Below are positions 1 through 5,776 of a stretch of DNA of 11,651 nt, piece by piece. The position numbers and the translations under genes are program-made. The notes beneath the pieces were generated by a model. That model saw nothing but the letters and a program-made list of their open reading frames with translations. It had not been told where the DNA came from and did no database searches. Where the stretch lies: assembly GCA_035293565.1 (NCBI GenBank), contig DATGMP010000038.1:1-11651 (forward strand), read 5' to 3'. Each line of letters opens with the position of its first letter. Within the stretch, counting starts at the first letter, position 1. This stretch comes from DATGMP01 sp035293565. Its GTDB lineage: Bacteria > Pseudomonadota > Alphaproteobacteria > BOG-932 > Roseiterribacteraceae.

Positions 1-147
1 GTACGATCGCGACGTACATGTGCAGCTTGAATCATCAGCCGTCATGCCTGTCAAGCGCATTCTTACCAATCTTATGACTACAAGTACAAGCCGATATCCA
101 AACCTCTCAGCCACTTAGCTGGAAAAATGGGCAAAGTTCGGATTAAT
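1..147. other. AT-richer left-edge segment, unrelated to the flanking gene
   Basis: This stretch holds no convincing gene. Counting bases, positions 1-120 are about 47% G+C and 61-150 about 42%, against roughly 65% in the rest of the window. The change falls exactly where the PhzF-like protein on the minus strand stops resembling its family (around 147), so this is probably the edge of an insertion or a deletion junction. I see no transposase or integrase fragment, no clear terminal inverted repeat and no target-site duplication, but the segment is cut by the window edge, so a mobile element cannot be confirmed or excluded. Confidence 0.5.
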
Positions 148-778
148 GCGTCCGCCCGGCGCAAACTCGCCGGCAACTGCATAGACATCGCGTGCCCAGC
201 TGTCCGCCGGCAGCAGCCGCTCCCAGACGGCGGTATCGAACCGGCTATGCGCGACGGCCTCGCGGCTGGACAGAGGTATGCAGCAGATATGCGGGCCGCC
301 GGTGGTCGCCGCCCATGGCTGGCGCGGGCCGATCTGGCCGGCGGACAATGAGAGCATGCGGGCGATCTCGTCACCCTTGAGTCCGAACGGACGGATCTCG
401 GGCGTGGTGTCGAGCGTCAATCTGGCGAAGCCTGTGCTGGCGGTCGCGGTCGCCTCGATTGTCACCGTTCCCACAGGCTCTTCGAAGCGGAATGCGCTCG
501 GCTCCGGTCCGGCTAATGCGGCGAGGACGACGGCAGTTCCGATATTCGGATGGCCGGCAAAGGGAAGCTCGGCACCAGGTTGGAAGATGCGGACGCGGTG
601 CGTGTGGCCTGATTTCGTGGGCGGCAGCACGAAAGTCGTTTCGGAGAAATTGAGCTCGCGGGCCAGGGCCTGCATCTCGGCGTCCGAAAGCCCCTGGGCT
701 TCGGGCAGAACGGCGAGCTGATTGCCGCCGAAGGCGCGATCGGTGAATACGTCGGCGATGAAGGAAACGGTGAGGCAT
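115..778 (-). pseudogene. PhzF-family isomerase/epimerase, frameshifted and 3'-truncated
   Basis: This is a remnant of a PhzF (phenazine biosynthesis PhzC/PhzF) family protein, a diaminopimelate-epimerase-like fold acting as an isomerase on small cytosolic substrates. Most family members outside phenazine producers have no known substrate. The intact frame (first ATG at 675) contains ELNFSETTFV, with the catalytic Glu of the family, and the typical FAGHPNIGTAVVL block. The family N-terminus (FIADVFTDRAFGGNQLAV) lies upstream of that ATG in the same frame but has no start codon and is preceded by a TGA at 780-778. An ATG at 778 with a good GGAG (786-789) opens one frame away and reads MPHRF; removing one C at 763/764 joins the two as MPHRFFIADVFTDR. 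At the other end the protein leaves the family after GGRI (about 147) and stops after ten foreign residues. It therefore lacks the roughly 70-residue C-terminal part with the GxxEDPATGSA region. Family members are about 260-300 aa; only about 210 residues remain. The two lesions make a functional product unlikely; a sequencing error could explain the first but not the second. Confidence 0.8.
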
Positions 779-785
779 CAGGTGT

Positions 786-789
786 CTCC
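786..789 (-). promoter_or_regulatory. Shine-Dalgarno GGAG of the PhzF-like gene
   Basis: GGAG on the minus strand sits 7 nt upstream of the ATG at 778-776. It marks that ATG as the original start and supports reading the shift to the main frame a few codons later as a frameshift mutation rather than an alternative start. Confidence 0.5.
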
Positions 790-826
790 GCAGTGCCGGG
801 CGAGCTTAAAGCTTGCCCGGCACTGC
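790..826 (-). terminator. Strong hairpin between degP-like gene and PhzF remnant, possible terminator
   Basis: Arms at 790-805 and 811-826 pair over 16 bp with one G-T wobble around a 5-nt TTAAA loop; the arm core is GCAGTGCCGGGC. The hairpin lies 15 bp beyond the protease stop codon and just before the Shine-Dalgarno of the PhzF remnant, which fits a transcription barrier after the protease gene. No run of T follows on either strand, so it is not a canonical intrinsic terminator. It could instead protect a 3' end or be a dispersed repeat. I see no second copy in the window. Confidence 0.5.
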
Positions 827-840
827 GAGAAACCCTTCGA

Positions 841-2310
841 TCAGCCTGCCTTTCCGGCAAGCGGAACCGCCACGAAGAGATTGTTGCCGTCACGGTTGAG
901 CAGGATGGCGACCGCCTTCTTGCCGGATTTGACGGCCTTGTCGACCGCTTCCGACGCGTCGTTCGGGCTCTGGATCGGCGTGTTGTCGATCCTCACCACG
1001 ATATCACCCTGTCGGATGCCGATCTGGTCGGCCGGGCTGTCGCGCTTGACGCCGGCAACAATCGCGCCGGTGACGCCCTTCGGCACGTCATATTGTTGCC
1101 GCGTAGTCTGGTTGAGCGGCGCCAGGTTGAGGCCGAGCTGGGTCTTCCCGTGCTCGCTCTCGCCATTCTCGGCAACCTCCTTCTGATCTTTCAGTTTCTC
1201 GATGGTCACCGAGATGGATTGCGGCTTGCCGTCGCGGATCACCTTGACGGGCACGGACGTGCCGGGACGGGTGTTTGCCACCGCCAGCGCGAGATCGTGC
1301 GAGCTCTTGACCGTCGTATCGCCATAGCCGGTGATGACGTCGCCGCTCTTGAGGCCCCCCCTGGCGGCAGGACCGTCGGGCAGCACGTCGGCGACGACGA
1401 CGCCGTTCGTGCTGTTCAGGCCCAGCGCCTCTTCCATGTCGGGCGTTATCGCCTGCATCTGGACGCCCAGCCAGCCGCGCGTCACGTGCCCTTCTTTTTC
1501 CAGCTGCTCCACGATCGGTTTGGCGATATTCGACGGGATGGCGAAGCCGATGCCGACGCTACCGCCCGAGGGCGAATAGATCGCCGTATTGATGCCGATG
1601 ACCTGACCTTCTTCGTTGAAGGTCGGTCCGCCGGAGTTGCCCTGGTTGATGGGCGCGTCGATCTGCAGATAGTCGACATAGGCCGAGCGGGTCTCGGACG
1701 GCACGTCGCGGCCGCGCGCCGAGATGATACCGGCGGTCACGGTGTTGCCGAGCCCGAAAGGCTCGCCGACCGCAACGACCCAGTCACCGACCTTGGCCTT
1801 CTCACTGTCGCCGAACTGAACCGTCGGCAGCGAATGGCCCGCGTCGATCTTGAGGACGGCCAGATCGGCCATCCGGTCCTTGCCGATCAGCTTGGCGGGA
1901 TAGGTGGTGCCATCGAGCAAGGTCACCTTGATGTCCTTGGCGTTATCGACGACGTGATTGTTCGTCACGATATAGCCCGAGGCGTCGATGATGAATCCGG
2001 AACCCAGGGCTTTCACCGGCCCGTGCCGCATCATCGGGCCCTGCTCTCCGAAATAATGCTTGAAGAACTCGCCGAAGGGCGAGCCCGGTGGGAATTGCGG
2101 CTGTGCTTGGCCTTCCTCGTCGCCCTCGGCGCTTGCGGTCTGAACTTCGGTGGTCGCGATATTGACCACCGCGCCTTTTACCTGGTCGACCAGCGGCGCG
2201 AAGCTTCCCGGATAATCCGCCCTGGCGTCCGTCGACGCGAACGAGAGGGCGGCGACGAGCGCCGTCGCTGCTACGCCTGCTCGGATCCGCGTCCGGTTAC
2301 GTTCCAACAT
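841..2310 (-). CDS. DegP/HtrA-family periplasmic serine endoprotease (Do family)
   Basis: A trypsin-like serine protease and chaperone of envelope quality control, degrading misfolded periplasmic proteins. The 489-residue product has a signal peptide (Arg-rich start, hydrophobic segment about 11-25, likely cleavage after ADARA-type residues near 31). It continues with a protease domain of about 40-275 carrying the full catalytic triad: His119 in TNNHVV, Asp149 in RMADLAVLKID and Ser226 in GNSGGP. Two PDZ domains follow, about 280-370 and 390-485. Length and layout match alphaproteobacterial DegP/DegQ/MucD proteins; which of these paralogues it is cannot be settled by eye, so no symbol is given. 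The start at 2310 is chosen because AAGGAG stands 8-9 nt upstream and a signal peptide follows directly; the open frame continues further upstream to 2622 only without family resemblance. It is divergent from the small gene at 2543. A heat-shock-like promoter candidate lies at 2388-2416. Confidence 0.95.
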   Translation of the reverse strand: MLERNRTRIRAGVAATALVAALSFASTDARADYPGSFAPLVDQVKGAVVNIATTEVQTASAEGDEEGQAQPQFPPGSPFGEFFKHYFGEQGPMMRHGPVKALGSGFIIDASGYIVTNNHVVDNAKDIKVTLLDGTTYPAKLIGKDRMADLAVLKIDAGHSLPTVQFGDSEKAKVGDWVVAVGEPFGLGNTVTAGIISARGRDVPSETRSAYVDYLQIDAPINQGNSGGPTFNEEGQVIGINTAIYSPSGGSVGIGFAIPSNIAKPIVEQLEKEGHVTRGWLGVQMQAITPDMEEALGLNSTNGVVVADVLPDGPAARGGLKSGDVITGYGDTTVKSSHDLALAVANTRPGTSVPVKVIRDGKPQSISVTIEKLKDQKEVAENGESEHGKTQLGLNLAPLNQTTRQQYDVPKGVTGAIVAGVKRDSPADQIGIRQGDIVVRIDNTPIQSPNDASEAVDKAVKSGKKAVAILLNRDGNNLFVAVPLAGKAG

Positions 2311-2387
2311 CTGTCTTCTCTCCTTGTGGAAACGAGCGCACGAGGCGGCCCTCGCGAAACCATCCCCTCCTTCGCGCTCATTGCAGT

Positions 2388-2416
2388 AAATCGGCGCGCC
2401 GGGGCGACTCGACAAG
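2388..2416 (-). promoter_or_regulatory. Candidate RpoH (sigma-32)-type promoter of the protease gene
   Basis: On the minus strand, CTTG (2416-2413) is followed after 18 nt by CCGATTT (2394-2388), close to the alphaproteobacterial heat-shock pattern CTTG-N17/18-CYTATNT with one mismatch in the -10 core. Transcription would start near 2381, giving a leader of about 70 nt before the ATG at 2310. Heat-shock or envelope-stress control is usual for degP-type genes. The match was found by eye and short patterns like this occur by chance. Confidence 0.3.
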
Positions 2417-2447
2417 AGCCATTCTTCAGGCGAGGGACCTCGATGTC

Positions 2448-2476
2448 TTGAAAGGCATGTCTGCCGTCGATATCGT
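2448..2476 (+). promoter_or_regulatory. Candidate sigma-70-type promoter for the 99-aa gene
   Basis: TTGAAA (2448-2453, 5 of 6 to consensus) and TATCGT (2471-2476, 4 of 6) are separated by exactly 17 nt. Transcription would begin near 2483, about 60 nt before the ATG at 2543. It points away from the protease promoter candidate, so 2311-2542 would be a divergent control region. Confidence 0.4.
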
Positions 2477-2542
2477 CCTTCTCGCAAGTGGAGGGACGTT
2501 CCAGTCCTTTGAATCCTGCGAACGGAGCAAATAGGGACCAAC

Positions 2543-2842
2543 ATGGCGATCGACGGCACCTGGAACATCGTCATGAAGACCCCGATCGGCGACCAGCAAG
2601 CGACTCTTACGCTTGCGACCAATGGACAATCCCTTCAAGGCACTATGTCCTCCAGCACGATGGGATCGACCCCATTGCGGGACGGCGCGACGGACGGGAA
2701 CAGCGCGTCCTGGAAGGCGGATATCTCGCAGCCGATGTCGATGACGCTCGAATTCACGGTCAGCGTGGACGGCGATTCCATTACGGGGAACGCCAAGCTC
2801 GGCATGTTCGGCAATGCGCCTTTTACGGGCATGCGCACGTAG
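2543..2842 (+). CDS. Small conserved-type hypothetical protein, 99 aa, beta-rich
   Basis: I do not recognise a named family with certainty, although short proteins of this style (GTWxIxxxTPxG at the start, QPMxMTLEF in the middle, FTGxR at the end) are familiar as uncharacterised proteins of alphaproteobacteria. The sequence alternates short hydrophobic strands with Gly, Asp and Asn turns (for example TLTLATNGQSLQGTMSSS and LEFTVSVDGDSITGNAKLG), which predicts an all-beta sandwich or small barrel. It has no signal peptide, no membrane segment and no cysteine. The ATG at 2543 follows an AGGGACC element (2533-2539) a few bases upstream. It stands alone: divergent from the protease and separated by 117 bp from the sensor kinase downstream, with which it may or may not share a transcript. 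Function unknown. Confidence 0.75.
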   Translation: MAIDGTWNIVMKTPIGDQQATLTLATNGQSLQGTMSSSTMGSTPLRDGATDGNSASWKADISQPMSMTLEFTVSVDGDSITGNAKLGMFGNAPFTGMRT

Positions 2843-2949
2843 AAATTGATCACGACCGCTTGATCGCAGCCTGAATCGCAGCCAGACTCTCGCTTCGAGG
2901 CGCGGCTTGGGCGGCTGCACGCCCTGGTTGCAAGCCATACGCGACCGGT

Positions 2950-2955
2950 GGGGGA
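2950..2955 (+). promoter_or_regulatory. Ribosome binding site deciding the kinase start
   Basis: GGGGGA stands about 5 nt upstream of the ATG at 2960. A possible GTG start at 2948 would overlap this element and has no Shine-Dalgarno of its own, so 2960 is the better start. Confidence 0.5.
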
Positions 2956-2959
2956 TATC

Positions 2960-4942
2960 ATGGAATGGCTCAAGGCGACCTTCGAGCATCCCGGCCTCAT
3001 GCCCCATGGCTATTGCCTGGTCTGGGATCCGGCCCTGATTTCCCTTCATCTCACCTCCGACGCGATCATCGGCCTTTCCTACTACTCGATTCCGCTCGCG
3101 TTGGCCGCCTTCGTCATGCGGCGCCGGGACATCGCCTTCGGCTGGATATTCTGGACATTCGCGACCTTCATTCTGTTGTGCGGCACCACACATTTCGTGG
3201 AGATATGGACGCTCTGGCATCCGGCCTACGCCTTTCAGGGCATGATCAAGGCCTTGACCGCGGTCGCGTCGGCCGGCACGGCGGTCGCGCTCTGGCCACT
3301 CCTCCCGCAGGCCCTCGCCTTGCCCTCGACGAGCGAGCTCAGGCGGGCCAACGACAATCTGTCTCGCGAAGTCCTCGAGCGCTCGCGCGTGGTCGAAGAA
3401 CTCGCCCGGGAACGGGAATTCACCGATTTTCTCGTCCACAGCATCAGCGATTGCGTCGCTACTCTCGACCGCGACCTCGTCGTGCGGCTTTGGAACCGCG
3501 CCATGGAGGAGCAGACCGGCCATCCGGCGAGCGAAGTCGTTGGTCGACCGATGTTCGACGTCAATCCGCTGCTGCGCGGAACCGTCTTCGAGGATGCGAT
3601 GCGGGCGGCGCTCGCCGGCCGGGAGCATGTTCTGGAGGATCAGCTCGTTGCCGAGGGCATGCCGAGCGCCGGGCGATGGGTTTATGCCCGGTACTCGCCG
3701 CTCAGAGGCCGTGACGGCGAGGTCATCGGGTGCATCGTCTTTCTGCGTGACGTGACAGAGCGGCATCGCATGGAGGAGGCGCTGCGGCAGGCCCAGAAGA
3801 TGGAGGCTCTGGGCCAGCTCACCGGCGGCATCGCGCACGACTTCAACAACTTCCTGACCGCCGTGATCGGCAATCTCGACCTCATGGGGCTCAGACTCCG
3901 CAACGCGGCGCCGGAAATCGAGCGACTCCGCGATTCGGCCCTGCAGGGCGCTCTTCGCGCCGCCACGCTCACGCGCCAGTTGCTGGCCTTCTCGCGGCGG
4001 CAGGTGCTGAGTCCCCGAGCGGTCGACGTCAATTCGCTCGTCGCGAGAATGTCGGAGTTGCTGCGCCGGACCTTGGGCGAGGGGATCGTCACCGAAACCG
4101 CCCTCGCGGACGGGGTCTGGCCGGCCTACGCCGATCCGAACCAGCTGGAGAGCGCGCTCCTCAATCTGGCGCTCAACGCCCGGGACGCGATGCCGGAGGG
4201 CGGCAGACTCTCGATCACGACCGCAAATGCCTATCTGGACGAGGCCGCCACGCGGAATAGCGATGGAGTGGAGCCCGGCCACTTTGTTCTTGTCACGGTG
4301 ATGGATACCGGCTCCGGAATGACCGACGACGTCCGCGAGCGCGCGTTCGACCCATTCTTCACGACCAAGACCGTCGGCAAGGGGTCGGGGCTGGGCCTGA
4401 GCCAGGTCTATGGATTCGTGAAGCAATCCGGCGGCCAGGTTCAGATCGAGAGCAGGATCGGCGCCGGTACGACCGTCAAGCTCTACCTGCCGCGGCGCGG
4501 AGATGCCGACGTCGAGCAGGAAGCCGAAGGAATACCATCGGGGGCGGCCGGCCCGGTGGCGAAGCCGGGCGAGCGCGTGCTCGTGGTCGAGGACGAGGCG
4601 CTCGTGCGGAACTTCGCGGCCGATGCGTTACGCGACCTCGGCTATACCGTCGTCTGCGCGGCCGACAGCATCGAGGCTTTGGCCCGCCTGGAGGAGCCCG
4701 TCGGGTTCGACCTTCTCCTGACCGACCTTGGCCTGCCCGGGCTCAACGGGCGGCAGCTCGCGGAGGCGGCGCTGCGAAAATTCCCGAACCTCCGTATTCT
4801 TTACGTCAGCGGCTACGGCCAGAATGCGATCCTGGCGAGCGGCGGCGAGCTTGAGGCCGATCTGCTGGCGAAGCCGTTCGAATCGCGCGCCCTTGCCGCG
4901 GCGGTGCGCGCGGCTATCGACCGCGGCGCGATTGAGCGCTAG
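2960..4942 (+). CDS. Hybrid sensor histidine kinase with ethylene-receptor-like (ETR1-type) membrane domain
   Basis: A 660-residue inner-membrane sensor that should autophosphorylate and pass phosphate to its own receiver. Three membrane helices (about 32-53, 58-84, 90-117) match the ethylene-binding domain of plant ETR1. SDAIIGLSYYSIPL aligns with ISDFFIALAYFSIPL, and FILLCGTTHFVEIWTLW aligns with FIVLCGATHLINLWTF. The residues equivalent to ETR1 Asp25, Tyr32, Ile35, Ile62, Cys65 and His69 are all present (Asp34, Tyr41, Ile44, Ile71, Cys74, His78); Cys and His are the copper(I) ligands in ETR1. A helical linker (about 125-152) leads to a PAS domain (about 153-270), then HisKA with the H-box GGIAHDFNN (His293) and HATPase_c with N-box LNLALNARDA, G1 DTGSG (449-453) and G2 GKGSGLGL. 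A receiver domain follows (about 537-655; acidic pair Glu544/Asp545, phospho-acceptor Asp589, Ser617, Lys638). No DNA-binding output is attached, so a separate phosphotransfer protein or regulator is expected. Real ethylene or copper binding is inferred from residues only. Confidence 0.93.
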   Translation: MEWLKATFEHPGLMPHGYCLVWDPALISLHLTSDAIIGLSYYSIPLALAAFVMRRRDIAFGWIFWTFATFILLCGTTHFVEIWTLWHPAYAFQGMIKALTAVASAGTAVALWPLLPQALALPSTSELRRANDNLSREVLERSRVVEELAREREFTDFLVHSISDCVATLDRDLVVRLWNRAMEEQTGHPASEVVGRPMFDVNPLLRGTVFEDAMRAALAGREHVLEDQLVAEGMPSAGRWVYARYSPLRGRDGEVIGCIVFLRDVTERHRMEEALRQAQKMEALGQLTGGIAHDFNNFLTAVIGNLDLMGLRLRNAAPEIERLRDSALQGALRAATLTRQLLAFSRRQVLSPRAVDVNSLVARMSELLRRTLGEGIVTETALADGVWPAYADPNQLESALLNLALNARDAMPEGGRLSITTANAYLDEAATRNSDGVEPGHFVLVTVMDTGSGMTDDVRERAFDPFFTTKTVGKGSGLGLSQVYGFVKQSGGQVQIESRIGAGTTVKLYLPRRGDADVEQEAEGIPSGAAGPVAKPGERVLVVEDEALVRNFAADALRDLGYTVVCAADSIEALARLEEPVGFDLLLTDLGLPGLNGRQLAEAALRKFPNLRILYVSGYGQNAILASGGELEADLLAKPFESRALAAAVRAAIDRGAIER

Positions 4943-4979
4943 TCCTCGACCAGCGGCAGTTGAACACCCGGAGCGGCAC

Positions 4980-5636
4980 ATGGACCGGTATACGATCCTG
5001 ATCTTCGTCCATGTCGTGCTGTTCGCCGGTTGGCTGGGCGGTCATTTCGGCGTGCTCGCGCTGCTGCGCGAGGCGCGTTCGCCGCGGCTCGATCCGGAGC
5101 ATCGCGGCTTCACCCTTCGCCTCGCCATGCGGCTCGACCGGATACCGCGGACCGCCTTCGCGTTGACGCCCGCCGTCGGCCTCACTTTGGCGCAGAGCTG
5201 GGGATCTCCGATCAAGGGCGTCTGGCTGATCGCCGTCTGGGCGCTCACACTTCTTTGGGTCGTCTTCGTTTGGGTCGTTCCGCGCGAATCGGACGATCGT
5301 CGCGCCCAGGCGCTGCGTAAGCTCGAAGGCGCGCTGATCGTGCTGGCCGGCGCCGCCTTCCTGATCTACGGGACCTATCAGCTTTTTTGGGGAGAGCAGA
5401 TCACGGGGAAATGGCTGGCGCTCAAGATGGCGCTGTTCGGCCTGGTGCCGCTGACCACCCTCGAAATCGGCGAAGGCATGCACCGGATGCGCCCGGCGCT
5501 CGATGAGATCTCGGCTGCGCGCCTGCCCATCCCGAAGGAAATCGCCCGCGGGATCGATGTCGCCTCCTTCGCGTCATTGATGCTCTATGCTCTTCTGATC
5601 GCGATTGCTCTGATCGGCGCGACGAAGCCGATTTGA
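4980..5636 (+). CDS. Polytopic inner-membrane protein, CopD/DUF2269-like, function unknown
   Basis: A 218-residue protein with about five to six hydrophobic membrane segments: near 5-28, 58-74, 81-100, 117-135, 144-160 and 193-213. The first helix contains FVHVVLFAGWLGGHFG, with His11 and His22. This HxxxxxxWLGG style opening is familiar from uncharacterised membrane proteins and resembles CopD/DUF2269-type families, in which histidines in helices may hold haem or metal; that assignment is tentative. A further His168 lies in EGMHRMRP after helix five. The ATG at 4980 has GGAG (4970-4973) 6 nt upstream; the frame stays open further upstream only because it overlaps the kinase gene in another frame. 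The gap of 37 bp to the kinase stop, with no hairpin between them, suggests co-transcription and possibly a shared job in sensing, but nothing in the sequence proves interaction. Confidence 0.8.
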   Translation: MDRYTILIFVHVVLFAGWLGGHFGVLALLREARSPRLDPEHRGFTLRLAMRLDRIPRTAFALTPAVGLTLAQSWGSPIKGVWLIAVWALTLLWVVFVWVVPRESDDRRAQALRKLEGALIVLAGAAFLIYGTYQLFWGEQITGKWLALKMALFGLVPLTTLEIGEGMHRMRPALDEISAARLPIPKEIARGIDVASFASLMLYALLIAIALIGATKPI

Positions 5637-5715
5637 ACCCTTGGAAATTCAAGCAGTTTGATAGAAGCGGCCGGTAACACCCTCAGGAGTCGGCGAGAGT
5701 TTACGACGGCACTTC

Positions 5716-5744
5716 TTGTGCGCGATCCCGACTGCGGGTAGACT
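5716..5744 (+). promoter_or_regulatory. Candidate sigma-70-type promoter of the aminotransferase-ftsK unit
   Basis: TTGTGC (5716-5721) and TAGACT (5739-5744) are spaced by 17 nt. A start near 5751 would leave a 26-nt leader before the ATG at 5777, and would make the in-frame TTG at 5756 an unlikely start. The -35 match is only moderate (TTG conserved). The rest of the intergenic stretch 5637-5776 shows no other clear element; no convincing terminator for the preceding gene is visible. Confidence 0.35.
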
Positions 5745-5776
5745 CCGTTTCCCTTTTGTCCGGGTTTTCCGTGCAG

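Noticed and set aside
1..17. Short inverted repeat GTACG...CGTAC at the left edge as a possible element end
   Set aside because: Only 5-bp arms at the cut edge of the window, with no partner repeat or target duplication; compatible with chance.
115..675. Treating the PhzF-like frame as an intact gene starting at ATG 675
   Set aside because: It would omit the conserved VFTDRAFGGNQLAV N-terminus that is plainly encoded upstream, and the C-terminal third is also missing.
793..2451. A 552-codon open frame on the plus strand over the protease gene
   Set aside because: It lies wholly antisense to a clear DegP-type protease with triad and PDZ domains; its protein is Arg/Asp/His-rich with no family resemblance, as expected for shadow frames in GC-rich DNA.
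2311..2622. Extending the protease start upstream to 2622
   Set aside because: The extra residues do not resemble the family, would bury the signal peptide inside the protein, and the ATG at 2310 has a good Shine-Dalgarno.
2862..2886. Direct repeat ATCGCAGCC, two copies 12-13 nt apart, upstream of the kinase
   Set aside because: Only 9 bp, two copies, no link to a recognisable promoter; a regulator site is possible but unsupported.
2426..4426. A 666-codon open frame on the minus strand over the kinase
   Set aside because: Low-complexity, Arg/Glu-rich translation with no recognisable domain, fully opposite a well-supported histidine kinase; a codon-bias shadow.
5637..5720. Terminator after the membrane protein gene
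   Set aside because: Only tiny stems (for example GCAC-TTCTT-GTGC and TTGAA/TTCAA) and no T run; not enough to call.
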